A stretch of 64,000 nt of DNA from Sporosarcina sp. ACRSM (GCF_022346545.1 NZ_JAKRNU010000003.1:62001-126000); one strand, 5' to 3'; positions 1 through 9,843 are shown, counted from the first letter of the stretch. Notes: generated by a model not told the origin, from the letters alone. Numbers and translations: made by a program.

Positions 1-2
1 CA

Positions 3-545
3 ACCAATATTCCTGGGGTAGAAGCCGGCGCTATGAATGTCCAACTAGCGGTGGATTCTGTATTTACGGGATTCGGCCATATTTTTATCGCGCTTGCTTT
101 ATTTTTCTTCTGCTTTACAACGATGATTGCCTATTATTATAAATCCGAAACGAGCTTGGCTTTTATTAATCGCAATCAAAAATGCAACAGGGCTTGGTTA
201 GGGTTTCTCTTGAAATTTGGTGTTCTCATTTTTGCACTGACAGGTAGTGTTGTTTCTGCAAGTACCGCTTGGACGCTTGGAGATATTGGGCTAGGGAGTA
301 TGGCTTATTTGAATATCATTGCCATCCTGCTTTTGAGAAAACCGGCGTTGAAAGTATTAAAAGATTATCGAGAACAGAGAAAGGCTGGAAAAGATCCAGT
401 ATTCGATCCAGTAAAGCTTGGGATAAAGAACGCAGACTTCTGGGAAAATGAGTTTAAAACGGGTAGGTTAGAGAAAGGAATTGCACCTGAGAAAAGCAAA
501 CTTGACCGGCCTGCTAGCGGTAAAGTACAGCCACTTGTGAAATGA
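3..545 (+). CDS. AGCS family alanine/glycine:cation symporter, C-terminal part (cut by window edge)
   Basis: Open from the first bases of the window, so this is the 3' end of a larger gene. The product is the C-terminal third of a sodium:alanine symporter of the AGCS family. It has hydrophobic helices containing the family-typical FFFCFTTMIAYYYKSE stretch and ends in a hydrophilic tail with the PVFDP-x-KLGIKNADFW motif shared with the complete paralogue at 1554-3059. It should import alanine or glycine with Na+ (family knowledge). The stop codon overlaps an upstream in-frame ATG of the SDR reading frame, and the two genes are close enough to be co-transcribed. The true start lies outside the window. 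Confidence 0.9.
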   Translation, partial: TNIPGVEAGAMNVQLAVDSVFTGFGHIFIALALFFFCFTTMIAYYYKSETSLAFINRNQKCNRAWLGFLLKFGVLIFALTGSVVSASTAWTLGDIGLGSMAYLNIIAILLLRKPALKVLKDYREQRKAGKDPVFDPVKLGIKNADFWENEFKTGRLEKGIAPEKSKLDRPASGKVQPLVK

Positions 546-580
546 AGTTGACTGGAAAAACGAAAGAAAAGAGGCGGATT

Positions 581-1330
581 ATGAGATTAAGGGATAAAGT
601 TGCTATCGTAACAGGCGCAGGCTCAGGAAATGGAGCTGCCATTGCTAAAGGATTTCTTGCAGCAGGAGCGAAAGTGGTGTTTGCTGACATTAATGTCAGC
701 GCGGCAGAACAGGAAGCGATCCAATCAGAATACGGTAAAGATGCTTGGATTGCGGTAGAAGTGGATGTTGCAAATCAGAGTTCTGTCGAAGATTTAATCC
801 GTGAAACTTTGAAAGCGTTTTCGAAAATAGATGTTATGGTGGCTAACGCTGGAATTACGATCAGAAAACCATTTCTTGAGTTGTCGGAAGCAGATTATGA
901 TCGTGTAATGGACGTGAATGCAAAGGGTGTTTTCTTTTGCAGTCAAGAAGCTGCTCGGATTATGGTTGAACAGGGTGGTGGTAGCATTATTCATATGTCT
1001 TCCACGACCTCCGTTTTGGCAGAAGGAAATGCGGTACAGTATGGTGCCTCCAAAGGCGCTGTCGCTGCGATGACACGCCATATGGCATTGGATTTAGGCG
1101 AGCAAAACGTTCGAGTGAATGCCATCGCTCCAGGAACCATACAAACTAAATTGACAGGATCCCGTTTACAGGCTGAAGGAGTCGTCGCGAGAGAAGCGGA
1201 ACTGACAATGTTAAAACGCATCGGACAACCGGATGATTTAATAGGAGCTGCACTATTTTTAGCATCCGATGAATCGTCATTTATAACTGGAACGCAAATC
1301 TTCGTAGATGGTGGTTATTCGGTAAAGTAA
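581..1330 (+). CDS. SDR family NAD(P)-dependent oxidoreductase
   Basis: Classical short-chain dehydrogenase/reductase, 249 aa. Visible motifs are TGAGSGNG at residues 11-18 (Rossmann cofactor loop), NAG at 89-91, a catalytic serine near 140-141, and YGASK with Tyr154 and Lys158. The substrate cannot be read from the sequence; relatives include 3-oxoacyl-ACP reductases and sugar or alcohol dehydrogenases. An in-frame ATG at 542 would add 13 residues, but the ATG at 581 has GAGG at a good distance and starts where the family starts. It lies between two AGCS amino-acid symporters, suggesting a role in catabolism of an imported amino-acid-like compound (inference). Confidence 0.88.
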   Translation: MRLRDKVAIVTGAGSGNGAAIAKGFLAAGAKVVFADINVSAAEQEAIQSEYGKDAWIAVEVDVANQSSVEDLIRETLKAFSKIDVMVANAGITIRKPFLELSEADYDRVMDVNAKGVFFCSQEAARIMVEQGGGSIIHMSSTTSVLAEGNAVQYGASKGAVAAMTRHMALDLGEQNVRVNAIAPGTIQTKLTGSRLQAEGVVAREAELTMLKRIGQPDDLIGAALFLASDESSFITGTQIFVDGGYSVK

Positions 1331-1331
1331 A

Positions 1332-1374
1332 TCTCCCCAACATACTGAATTTTAAGGATATTAGAAGAGGGGAG
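1332..1374. other. Short inverted repeat between SDR and symporter genes
   Basis: TCTCCCC near 1332 pairs with GGGGAG near 1369, enclosing about 30 nt. No T-run follows, so it is not an obvious terminator; it could be a weak attenuator or chance. Confidence 0.25.
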
Positions 1375-1553
1375 TAGTGCGATTCAGGAATCGGCTCAAA
1401 TATGTAAAAAGGAACTGGGGTATCGCGACAATCCACTTCCTTTTTATATATCCTGTGGAAAAGATGGACTCGTCTACAATTCGAGATGTGGATAATGAAT
1501 CTTGCATCCTGAATTACCTGATAGTAACGATGCCAAGGAGGGGATGGTTTTTT

Positions 1554-3059
1554 ATGTTAGAAATAGTGAGTTTCTTGAATGGGTATATTTGGAGTAAGGC
1601 CCTAGTATTCCTATTCTTAGCTGTCGGACTATACTTTACCGTCATAACTAGATTTGTACAAGTTAGGCGTTTGAAAGACATGATTACTTTACTATTTGAA
1701 AAGAATAATGATAATGCAGGTATTTCTTCCTTTCAAGCATTAGCGATGTCTTTGGGCAGTCGTATCGGAACCGGTAATATTGTTGGGGTAGCTGTTGCTA
1801 TCAGTTTAGGAGGACCAGGAGCAGTCTTTTGGATGTGGATTACAGGATTTTTTGGAAGTGCCACTTCTTTTATCGAGATCACATTAACTCAAATTTATAA
1901 AAGTAAATTAGAGGGTGAGTATCGTGGTGGAACGCCGTTCTATATTTACAAGGGATTAAATTTAAAATGGTTCGCTGTTAGTTCGGCAATTGTTTTGACA
2001 GTAGTCATCGGAATTTTGTGGCCGACTGTACAAGCGAATACAATCGCGCTAACCGTACAAGATTCTTTTCATATTCCACCTTTGGTCACAGGGATTTTAT
2101 TGGCGTCGTTAATCGCTGTTATTATTTACGGTGGCGTTAAGCGTATTGCGACTGTTTCGGAATACTTGGTTCCATTCATGGCGCTTGGCTATGTGGGGAT
2201 CTGTATCGCGTTATTAGCTTTCAATGCTTCTGAAATCCCGGCTATGTTTACATTGATTGTTACAAGTGCTTTAAATCTGAATGCTACATTCGCCGGGTTA
2301 TTAGGGACTGCAATTGCTATGGGCGTACAGCGCGGAGTGTTTGCAAGTGCTGCAGGTCTTGGTACCGAAACTTTCGAGTCCGGTGCGACAAGTGTCTCAC
2401 ATCCTGCAAAACAAGGTTTGGTACAAGCACTTTCAATTTATATTGACACTTTCTTAATTTGTACTGCCACTGCTTTTATGATTTTAATTACAGGGATGTA
2501 TAATGTTGTTCCTAGCGGTAAGGATGCAATTGTTAGCAACTTATCAGGTACTGGTCCAGAATTATATACGCAATTGGCAATGGGAACTTTAGTTTCGCAG
2601 ACTTTCGGTCAATACTTCATGGCAGCCTCATTATTCTTATTCTGCTTTACAACTTTAATTACTTATTTCTATAAAATGGATACCAACATCGCGTTTGTCA
2701 GAGAAACGCTGAACCTCAGAAGTTCAGGTAACGTTGTTAATCACCTCGCACGTTTTGGTCTTCTCGGAATGGTGATTTTCGGTGCAGTTAACTCGGCTCC
2801 ATTGATCTGGGGGATTACGGATGTAGGTGTTGGTCTTCTCGGATGGATTAATGTGATCACTATTTTCACCTTATCTAAAATTGCAATAAAAGCGCTTAAA
2901 GATTACGATGAACAGAAAAAAGCAGGGCTCAATCCTGTTTTCCATCCGAGTAAAGTCGGGATTAAAAATGCTGATTTCTGGGAAGAGCTTGAAGCGAAAG
3001 AAGGCACTGCCGAAACAGAGCTTGACCCTGTCTTCCGCCCGAGTAAAGTTGGTATTTAA
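1554..3059 (+). CDS. AGCS family alanine/glycine:cation symporter
   Basis: Full-length (501 aa) sodium:alanine/glycine symporter with about ten membrane helices. The signature region is FQALAMSLGSRIGTGNIVGVA near the N-terminus, and GTETFESGATSVSHPAKQG lies in the middle. The frame is open back to a GTG at 1377, but the ATG at 1554 is preceded by AAGGAGGGG 10 nt upstream and gives the usual family N-terminus. An oddity is the C-terminal tail, which carries the PVFxPSKVGI motif twice (about residues 460-470 and 491-501); the second copy ends the protein. It is a paralogue of the truncated symporter at the window start. Probable substrate is alanine, glycine or a beta-amino acid (family knowledge plus context). 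Confidence 0.92.
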   Translation: MLEIVSFLNGYIWSKALVFLFLAVGLYFTVITRFVQVRRLKDMITLLFEKNNDNAGISSFQALAMSLGSRIGTGNIVGVAVAISLGGPGAVFWMWITGFFGSATSFIEITLTQIYKSKLEGEYRGGTPFYIYKGLNLKWFAVSSAIVLTVVIGILWPTVQANTIALTVQDSFHIPPLVTGILLASLIAVIIYGGVKRIATVSEYLVPFMALGYVGICIALLAFNASEIPAMFTLIVTSALNLNATFAGLLGTAIAMGVQRGVFASAAGLGTETFESGATSVSHPAKQGLVQALSIYIDTFLICTATAFMILITGMYNVVPSGKDAIVSNLSGTGPELYTQLAMGTLVSQTFGQYFMAASLFLFCFTTLITYFYKMDTNIAFVRETLNLRSSGNVVNHLARFGLLGMVIFGAVNSAPLIWGITDVGVGLLGWINVITIFTLSKIAIKALKDYDEQKKAGLNPVFHPSKVGIKNADFWEELEAKEGTAETELDPVFRPSKVGI

Positions 3060-3099
3060 CATAGAAGCCCTTCATTCAAAGAAAGCATATTGAACACAT

Positions 3100-3136
3100 A
3101 GCACCTCTTGATCATGTATCAAAGGAGGTGCTTTCT
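3100..3136. terminator. Bidirectional terminator hairpin between converging genes
   Basis: AGCACCTC pairs with GAGGTGCT, with extra TTGAT/ATCAA pairing inside, followed by CTTTCT on the plus strand. It separates the symporter from the converging pucR gene. Confidence 0.6.
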
Positions 3137-3140
3137 AGCG

Positions 3141-4796
3141 TCACAACAACAATGAACGATCGTCAGCCTTACTCTTGTTGTCCGTCAATAGCCGATGGGC
3201 CATGATTGCAACTTCGAGTGCAAGGCGATTGGATGGTGCCATAAAGTTTTCCCCTAAAAGTGATTCCAGCTTTTCAAGTCGCTGGTATAATGTTTGTCTG
3301 ACAATAAATAGGCGATCGGCCGTTTCTTTTTTAGAGCCGCTGCATGCCAGATAGACTTGAAGTGTTTCAAAAAGCGTACTGCCCATCTTTTGATCGTAGT
3401 CAAGAATAGCCGATAAGTAATCTCGGACGTAGGTTTCAAGATGGTTGCTGTTTTTTAGAAGAAGAAGGAGTCTATAAATTCCTAGCTCTTCATAGAAGTT
3501 TGTCTCCGCTAACCTCGATTCATGGAGGGCAAGAATTTTCTTGGCTTCTTCATAACCTCTTTTTACATCTGCAAGCTCCTTATAAACCATACTTATTCCG
3601 AACGTACACTTTTCCCCGGCAATGAAGCTATTATCCTTCATTTCAGCAATGTGTTGGATTACTTGTGAAAAACGAGTAGTCTCATTTATTAGCTGATCAA
3701 CGGCGATGAAGGGAGCAATGACAGTAATCTCATTTTTGGTCGATGATACAGCGGGAAAAAAACCTGCTCTTTTAAAGACGGATCGGATCATTGCCGACCT
3801 CTGTAGTTTAATTTCTTCCCAATCATCTTCGCTAAGGTTTATTTCTTGTTCATTGGTTTGAATGGTAAAAATCCTAAAATGCATATTTCGACTCATGGTG
3901 GGCAAATAACTTTGTAAATCGTCTTGTTCGAAATCCCTACCGTTTAATAAGTTTCGAACAAATTCATCTTCATTATGTTGTTTCCTTTCTTCAATTGTAC
4001 GATTGCGCAATAAAATTTGGGCAATCGCAAGCGAGGCACGATCCAAAATAAGAAAGGTGAATTCGTCTGATATTGGCTGATCCACTTGTAGGCAGAGATA
4101 ACCCCAGGTTTGTCCGAGTCCTTTAACAGACATAAGGGCGAATGCTTGACCTTCCAGTGAGAAAATTGTCTGCTCCACATCGCCGGAAGGAAGGGTTTCG
4201 ATATAATTCCGAATGGTGTATTCCATCTCTTTGCTTTCAGGAGGATAATAATAAGCTTTTCTATCATCTGTCATAAATAGAATGCTTTTTTGGAAAAACT
4301 GGTGTAATTCCTGTAAAATTTTCAAAATTCCATTAGGCGTCAAGGACAAAGCATTGAATTTCCTTGATAGCATATCGAGTTGTGAAAGCATTTGATGGTG
4401 TTGATTGATGATAAATGTATGAAGATCCTGCGTGATGTCAACAAATTTCACGGTATTTTCAAATACAATGATTGGGAAATCATGTTCGTTTGCGAGACTG
4501 ATGATGTCCGCCGGAATTTCTGTGAAATGAGTTCCTAACTCAATGCAAAGACATGCGACGGCTTTTTCGACTAGTTTCTTCACATGTTCCAGCTGGGTGG
4601 GCAGATCGGATTGCAGGCCCCCACCTGTTGTCAGAATCATTTCTCCACCATCGACCAGTGACTCAAATTCATTAACTTCTAGTACATGTGTCCATTTCAC
4701 CTGCCGATCCAATCCGCCCTCGCCCGCCACAACTTTTGCAGATGTAAATGAATCGCGGGAAAGAATATTACCAACAGTCAATTTCAATTCATTCAT
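3141..4796 (-). CDS. PucR family transcriptional regulator (copy 1)
   Basis: 551-aa regulator with an N-terminal PucR (purine-catabolism regulator-like) domain, starting LTVGNILSRDSF and containing the GEMILTTG motif. A central GAF/CdaR-like region follows, then a C-terminal PucR-type helix-turn-helix (SKKETADRLFIVRQTLYQRLEKLE). PucR proteins usually activate catabolic genes in response to their substrate. It is divergent from the mmsA-aminotransferase genes and probably controls them across the shared 150-bp intergenic region. Copy 2 at 8191-9843 is closely similar along its whole length, and the intergenic DNA upstream is also duplicated. Confidence 0.92.
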   Translation of the reverse strand: MNELKLTVGNILSRDSFTSAKVVAGEGGLDRQVKWTHVLEVNEFESLVDGGEMILTTGGGLQSDLPTQLEHVKKLVEKAVACLCIELGTHFTEIPADIISLANEHDFPIIVFENTVKFVDITQDLHTFIINQHHQMLSQLDMLSRKFNALSLTPNGILKILQELHQFFQKSILFMTDDRKAYYYPPESKEMEYTIRNYIETLPSGDVEQTIFSLEGQAFALMSVKGLGQTWGYLCLQVDQPISDEFTFLILDRASLAIAQILLRNRTIEERKQHNEDEFVRNLLNGRDFEQDDLQSYLPTMSRNMHFRIFTIQTNEQEINLSEDDWEEIKLQRSAMIRSVFKRAGFFPAVSSTKNEITVIAPFIAVDQLINETTRFSQVIQHIAEMKDNSFIAGEKCTFGISMVYKELADVKRGYEEAKKILALHESRLAETNFYEELGIYRLLLLLKNSNHLETYVRDYLSAILDYDQKMGSTLFETLQVYLACSGSKKETADRLFIVRQTLYQRLEKLESLLGENFMAPSNRLALEVAIMAHRLLTDNKSKADDRSLLL

Positions 4797-4946
4797 TTAA
4801 CAGAAGCCCTCCATAACGTAAAAATAATAAGTGTGTGAATTTACAGTGTGTCTAGTTACAATAGTCTAAAAAATTAGTAAAGTATATGGTGAAGTCTAAC
4901 GAAAATCGCATTAACTAGCAAGGGGAAATGAAAAGGAGGAGTATAT

Positions 4947-6410
4947 ATGACAATCACAGTAGTAGAAAAGAAAACGCTCGCAAACTTCATCAATGGACAA
5001 TGGGTAAAATCGACGACAGATAAATACGAAGAAGTGCCGAATCCGGCTACGGGGGAAATTCTGGCGGAAGTTCCGATTTCCACACAAGAGGATTTGGACA
5101 TCGCGGTGGCAGCAGCCAAAAAAGCATTTGCCAAGTGGAAGAAAGTGGCTGTTCCTCAACGTTCTCGTATTCTATTCAAATATCAGCAGCTCTTGATTGA
5201 AAATTGGGATGAGCTTGCGAAACTCATTACGGTTGAGAATGGTAAAAATTACAGTGAAGCGTATGGCGAAGTGCAACGCGGAATTGAGTGTGTGGAGTTT
5301 GCGGCGGGAGCACCAACTCTGATGATGGGTACTCAGCTTCCGGATATTGCGACCAATATTGAGTCCGGTATGTATCGTTATCCATTAGGTGTAGTGGGAG
5401 GAATTACACCGTTCAACTTCCCGATGATGGTGCCGTGCTGGATGTTCCCGTTAGCGATTGCGAGTGGCAATACATTTATTTTGAAACCGTCAGAGCGCAC
5501 GCCACTTCTCGCAAACCGTCTTGCGGAATTGCTACAAGAAGCGGGTCTTCCGGAAGGCGTATTCAATGTCGTTCATGGAGCGCACGATATCGTGAACGGC
5601 ATCTTGAGCCACCCGGATATTCCAGCGGTGTCATTCGTCGGTTCCCAACCGGTTGCGGAGTATGTATACAAGACAGGAACAGCAAATGGGAAAAGAGTGC
5701 AAGCACTTGCCGGAGCGAAAAACCATACCATCGTTATGCCAGACGCGGATTTGGATTTGACGGTTACAAATATTATTAACGCTGCTTTCGGATCGGCAGG
5801 GGAAAGATGTATGGCTTGTGCGGTTGTCGTGGCGGTTGGTGAAGTGGCGGATGAACTTGTTGAACGTTTAGTCGATGAGTCGAATAAGCTGACGATCGGT
5901 AATGGACTGGAAGAAGGGATTTTCCTTGGACCTGTCATCCGGGATTCGCATAAAGACAAGACCCTAAGCTACATTGAATCGGGTGTAACGGAAGGTGCTA
6001 AGTTAATCCGTGATGGACGAAAGGATAAATCTACTTCTGAAGGCGGTTATTTTGTTGGACCGACCATTTTCGATGAAGTAACGCAAGAGATGAAAATTTG
6101 GAAGGAAGAAATTTTTGCACCTGTGCTATCCATTGTTCGAGTGGATACATTGGATGAAGCAATCGAGGTCGCGAACCAATCCGAGTTTGCGAATGGGGCT
6201 TGTTTATTCACAGATAGCGCAAAAGCGATTCGACAATTTAGAGAAGAGATTGATGCAGGGATGCTCGGCGTGAATCTTGGTGTACCGGCTCCGATGGCAT
6301 TCTTCCCGTTCTCGGGCTATAAAAAATCATTCTATGGTGATTTGCATGCAAATGGCCGGGATGGAATCGAATTTTACACACGTAAGAAAATGTTGACAGC
6401 ACGCCATTAA
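4947..6410 (+). CDS. mmsA: CoA-acylating methylmalonate-semialdehyde dehydrogenase (copy 1)
   Basis: 487-aa aldehyde dehydrogenase of the CoA-acylating MMSDH (MmsA/IolA) subfamily. Asn157 lies in PFNFPM and the catalytic Cys288 in GERCMA. The position of the usual ALDH general-base motif ELGGK reads AGAKNH (256-260), the hallmark of MMSDH enzymes that use CoA instead of water. They turn malonate semialdehyde or methylmalonate semialdehyde plus CoA and NAD+ into acetyl-CoA or propionyl-CoA plus CO2. AAAAGGAGGAG precedes the ATG. The gene is followed after 29 bp by a class III aminotransferase that could supply the semialdehyde. It differs clearly from the second MMSDH at 13.6 kb, so the two are not recent duplicates. 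Confidence 0.93.
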   Translation: MTITVVEKKTLANFINGQWVKSTTDKYEEVPNPATGEILAEVPISTQEDLDIAVAAAKKAFAKWKKVAVPQRSRILFKYQQLLIENWDELAKLITVENGKNYSEAYGEVQRGIECVEFAAGAPTLMMGTQLPDIATNIESGMYRYPLGVVGGITPFNFPMMVPCWMFPLAIASGNTFILKPSERTPLLANRLAELLQEAGLPEGVFNVVHGAHDIVNGILSHPDIPAVSFVGSQPVAEYVYKTGTANGKRVQALAGAKNHTIVMPDADLDLTVTNIINAAFGSAGERCMACAVVVAVGEVADELVERLVDESNKLTIGNGLEEGIFLGPVIRDSHKDKTLSYIESGVTEGAKLIRDGRKDKSTSEGGYFVGPTIFDEVTQEMKIWKEEIFAPVLSIVRVDTLDEAIEVANQSEFANGACLFTDSAKAIRQFREEIDAGMLGVNLGVPAPMAFFPFSGYKKSFYGDLHANGRDGIEFYTRKKMLTARH

Positions 6411-6439
6411 GTGAAAAAAGGGAAAAGGGAGTGGGGAAA

Positions 6440-7798
6440 ATGACGACAGCAAAAGAAACGACGAAGTCACTAGTTGAAAAAGACCGTGAAAATGTGTGGC
6501 ATCATATTTCCGCCTATAACGAAAAGAATCCACCAATGGTTTGGGAAAGCGCAGAAGGGGCTTGGATTACGGATCATCAGGGCAATCGTTATCTAGACGG
6601 TATGTCAGGACTTTGGTCCGTGAATGTGGGATATGGGCGCAAGGAACTGGCGCAAGCCGCATTCGAACAGCTGAAAAAGCTGCCTTACGTTCCGATGACA
6701 CAAAGTCATGAACCTGCAATCGAATTGGCCGAAAAGTTAAATGAACTACTTGGGGAAGAGTATAAAATTTTTTACTCGAATAGCGGATCTGATGCCAATG
6801 AAGTAGCATTTAAGCTAGCACGCCAATACCATCAGCAAAACGGGGAACCGTCACGCTACAAATTCATCTCCCGTTATCGTGCCTATCACGGCAGTTCGAT
6901 GGGCGCATTGGCGGCGACTGGTCAAGCATTACGCAAATATAAATACGAGCCGCTTGCACCGGGGTTCTTACACGTTGCACCACCGGACAATTACCGAAGA
7001 CCGGCAGGACAATCGGTTGAAGAATACAATATTCAGCGTGCACAAGAATTCGAAGAAAAAATCATTTGGGAACAGAAAGAAACGATTGCGGGAATTATTA
7101 TGGAACCGGTTATTACAGGCGGTGGTATCTTAATTCCGCATCCGATTTATCTTGAAAAGGTTCAGGAAATCTGTAACCGCCACGATGTCCTGCTGATCGT
7201 AGATGAAGTGATCTGCGGTTTCGGACGGACTGGAAAAGCGTTTGGTCATCAGCATTTCAAAGTGAAGCCGGATATCATCACGATGGCGAAAGGACTAACG
7301 AGCTCATACTTGCCGTTGTCGGTAACGGCTATCCGAAAAGATATCTATGAAAAATTCGATACGGGTGAAGAAAATAGCCACTTCCGTCACGTCAATACAT
7401 TCGGTGGGAATCCAGCGGCTTGTGCCGTTGCGTTGAAGAATCTTGAAATTATGGAGAGGGAAAATCTCTTCGAACGATCGGCTGAGCTTGGCGAGCGTCT
7501 TCTAAATGAGTTGGCAGAATTAAAGGATCATCCGTTTGTCGGGGATATTCGCGGGCTTGGATTCCTTCTTGGCATTGAACTTGTAGAAGACAAAGAAACG
7601 AGAGAGCCTGCCTCCAATGCGCGTGTTGCAAAGATTATCGGGGAATGTAAGGCCAATGGACTCATCATTGGAAGAAACGGTGATACGGTTGCTGGATATA
7701 ACAATATCCTAGCGCTTAGCCCGCCACTATCTTGTACAGATGAAGATTTTGATTTCATCGTAGCGGTCATTAAGAAAGTATTTAAGGAAAATGAATAG
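6440..7798 (+). CDS. Class III (omega-amino acid) aminotransferase, YhxA-like (copy 1)
   Basis: 452-aa PLP-dependent class III aminotransferase. The PLP-phosphate motif SNSGSDANE, the Asp in VDEVICGFGRTG and the PLP lysine in ITMAKGLTS (K284 from this start) are present. By eye it resembles Bacillus subtilis YhxA and beta-alanine/omega-amino acid:pyruvate transaminases. The likely reaction is transfer of a terminal amino group to pyruvate or oxoglutarate, giving a semialdehyde for the MMSDH just upstream. The frame is open to a GTG at 6431, but the ATG at 6440 has AAGGGAG 8 nt upstream. The near-identical copy is at 15189-16547. The donor amine (beta-alanine, taurine, other) is not decidable from sequence. 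Confidence 0.9.
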   Translation: MTTAKETTKSLVEKDRENVWHHISAYNEKNPPMVWESAEGAWITDHQGNRYLDGMSGLWSVNVGYGRKELAQAAFEQLKKLPYVPMTQSHEPAIELAEKLNELLGEEYKIFYSNSGSDANEVAFKLARQYHQQNGEPSRYKFISRYRAYHGSSMGALAATGQALRKYKYEPLAPGFLHVAPPDNYRRPAGQSVEEYNIQRAQEFEEKIIWEQKETIAGIIMEPVITGGGILIPHPIYLEKVQEICNRHDVLLIVDEVICGFGRTGKAFGHQHFKVKPDIITMAKGLTSSYLPLSVTAIRKDIYEKFDTGEENSHFRHVNTFGGNPAACAVALKNLEIMERENLFERSAELGERLLNELAELKDHPFVGDIRGLGFLLGIELVEDKETREPASNARVAKIIGECKANGLIIGRNGDTVAGYNNILALSPPLSCTDEDFDFIVAVIKKVFKENE

Positions 7799-7848
7799 AT
7801 AGCTCTGATCAACAATGATTTTAACTAGTTGGGAAACATTTCGAATAC

Positions 7849-7883
7849 CCATCTCATCGCCAATATCCCGGGTGATGAGATGG
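7849..7883. other. Strong hairpin without T-run after aminotransferase 1
   Basis: CCATCTCATC pairs exactly with GATGAGATGG across a 15-nt loop. No poly-T follows. It lies between the aminotransferase and a decayed Fe-S gene and may once have been an intra-operon processing or stabilising hairpin. Confidence 0.4.
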
Positions 7884-7893
7884 ATATCTGATG

Positions 7894-8045
7894 ATGAATC
7901 AAATTATTATCTGTAAATGTGGCATGACATTCAACATATGGCAACCACGTATAACTGCTTGTCGGTGAATTCTAAGGGAAAGATAAAAATTAGTGTAGGT
8001 TACTTGGAGGGGCTGGTAGTCAAGGGGAGACAGCGTATTGGAAAA
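7894..8045 (+). pseudogene. Decayed BFD-type [2Fe-2S] protein gene (remnant of paralogue of 10084-10350)
   Basis: Bases 7894-7920 align with the first nine codons of the intact gene at 10084 (ATG-x-ATCAA...ATCTGT-A-ATGT). After a loss of about 13 nt the match continues through ATGACATTCAACAT and the CTATAACTGC region, then becomes weaker but still recognisable up to about 8045. The frame is broken and no product is possible. It shows that an Fe-S/flavoprotein operon once followed aminotransferase copy 1, as expected for a tandem duplication followed by loss. Confidence 0.75.
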
Positions 8046-8061
8046 GTCGTCTATACACGTT

Positions 8062-8106
8062 AAAAAAGGCTTTCTCGTCAGAATTCTAATGAGGAAGCCT
8101 TTTTTA
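8062..8106. terminator. Rho-independent terminator
   Basis: AAAAAAGGCTTtCTC pairs with GAGgAAGCCTTTTTT. Poly-T on both strands makes it bidirectional, ending both the mmsA1 transcript and pucR copy 2. Confidence 0.75.
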
Positions 8107-8190
8107 TTGTTAGGGGTGATTATCACAACTATTTCTTGAAGGTTAAGCCATTTCAGCTGTTCTTCACGTTTCTTAAATTTGCAAATTAGG

Positions 8191-9843
8191 TCAATTGTGG
8201 AGCAGGTTGTCAGCTCTGCTCTTGTTGTCCTTTAACAGTTGATGGAGCATGATCGCAACTTCAAACGCAAGGCGATTCGGTGGTTCCATAAAATCAGCAC
8301 CTAGGAGAGCTTCTAACTTTTCAAGTCGATGGTACAATGTTTGCCTAACGATAAACAGAGAATCGGCAGTGTCCTTTTTAGAGCCGTTGCATGCCAGATA
8401 GACGCGAAGTGTTTCCAAAAGCGCACTATCCGTCTTTTTATCGTAGTCAAGTACAGCAGATAAGTAGTCTAGGACGTAGGTTTCAAGATAATCGCTATTT
8501 TTTAAGAGAAGAAGGAGTCTGTAAATTCCTAGCTCTTCATAGAAGTTTGTTTCCGTTATCCTTGATTCATGGAGAGCAAGAACTTTCCGGGCTTCTTCAT
8601 AACCCCTTTTTACATCTGAAAACTCCTTATAGACCATACTTATTCCAAACGTGCACTTGTCCCCGGCGATGAAGCTATTATCCTTCATTTCAACAATGTG
8701 TCGGATTACTTGTGAAAAACGAGTAGTCTCATTTCTTAGATGATCAGCGGCGATGAACGAAGCGATGATAGCAATCTCACTTTTCGTGGATGACACGGCA
8801 GGAAAAAAACCTGCTCTTTTAAAAAGGGATCGGATCATTGCCGACCTTTGTAGTTTAATTTCTTCCCAGTCATCCTCGCTGAGGTTTATTTCTTGTCCAT
8901 TGGTTTGTATGATAAAGATTCTAAAATGCATATTTCGACTTGCAATGGGCAAATAACTTTGTAAATCGTCTTGTTCGAAATCTCTGCCGTTTAATAAGTT
9001 TCGGACAAATTCCTCTTCATTATGTTGTTTCCTTTCTTCAATTGTGCGATTGCGCAATAAAATTTGGGCAATCGCAAGCGCAGCGCGATCCAAAATAAGA
9101 AAGGTGAATTCGTCTGATATCGGCTGACCCACTTGTAGGCAGAGATACCCCCAGGTTTGTCCCAGTCCTTTAACAGGCATAAGGGCGAATAGTTGCTTGT
9201 CAAGTGTAAAAATAGTCTGTTCCACATCGCTTGAAGGAAGGGTTTCAAAATAATTCCGAATGGTGTATTCCATCTCTTTGCTTTCAGGCGGGTAATAATA
9301 AGCCCTTCTATCATCGGTCATAAATAGAATGCTTTTCTGAAAAAACTGGTGTAATTCCTGTAAAATTTTCAAAATACCATTTGGTGTAAGGGACAAAGCA
9401 TTAAATTTCCTTGAAAGCGTATCTAACTGTGAGAGCATTTGATGATGTTGATTAATGATAAATGTATGAAGGTCTTGCGTAATATCAACAAATTTCACTG
9501 GATTCTCAAATATGATGATTGGGAAATCATGCTCGTTTGCCAGTGTAAGGAGTTCAGGCGGCATTTCCTTGAAATAATATCCTAATTCTATACAAATACA
9601 TGCAACATTTTTTTCTATCAGTTTCTCTACATATTTTAGTTGATTGGGTAGATCGGGTTGTAGGCCTCCACCTGTCGTAAGAATCATTTCCCCTCCATCG
9701 ATCAAAGACTCAAATTCATTAACTTCCAGTACATGTGTCCATTTCACTTGCCGATCCAACCCACCCTCTCCCGCCACAACTTTTGCAGATTTGAACGGAT
9801 TACGGGAAAGAACATCGCCAACAGTCAATCTCAATTCATTCAT
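8191..9843 (-). CDS. PucR family transcriptional regulator (copy 2)
   Basis: 550-aa paralogue of the regulator at 3141-4796, matching it nearly residue for residue from the N-terminal PucR domain to the C-terminal helix-turn-helix (SKKDTADSLFIVRQTLYHRLEKLE). Differences are scattered, and both copies look intact and under selection. Copy 2 is divergent from the Fe-S/flavoprotein oxidase operon and probably regulates it through the shared duplicated intergenic segment (inference). The two regulators may bind the same operators, or they may have begun to diverge in effector specificity; the differences lie mostly in the middle sensory region and C-terminal tail. Confidence 0.92.
   Translation of the reverse strand: MNELRLTVGDVLSRNPFKSAKVVAGEGGLDRQVKWTHVLEVNEFESLIDGGEMILTTGGGLQPDLPNQLKYVEKLIEKNVACICIELGYYFKEMPPELLTLANEHDFPIIIFENPVKFVDITQDLHTFIINQHHQMLSQLDTLSRKFNALSLTPNGILKILQELHQFFQKSILFMTDDRRAYYYPPESKEMEYTIRNYFETLPSSDVEQTIFTLDKQLFALMPVKGLGQTWGYLCLQVGQPISDEFTFLILDRAALAIAQILLRNRTIEERKQHNEEEFVRNLLNGRDFEQDDLQSYLPIASRNMHFRIFIIQTNGQEINLSEDDWEEIKLQRSAMIRSLFKRAGFFPAVSSTKSEIAIIASFIAADHLRNETTRFSQVIRHIVEMKDNSFIAGDKCTFGISMVYKEFSDVKRGYEEARKVLALHESRITETNFYEELGIYRLLLLLKNSDYLETYVLDYLSAVLDYDKKTDSALLETLRVYLACNGSKKDTADSLFIVRQTLYHRLEKLEALLGADFMEPPNRLAFEVAIMLHQLLKDNKSRADNLLHN

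Noticed and set aside
1377..1553. Extended N-terminus of the AGCS symporter from GTG 1377
   Set aside because: Although the frame is open and a purine-rich site precedes the GTG, the 59 extra residues do not look like the family N-terminus, and ATG 1554 has a strong ribosome site.
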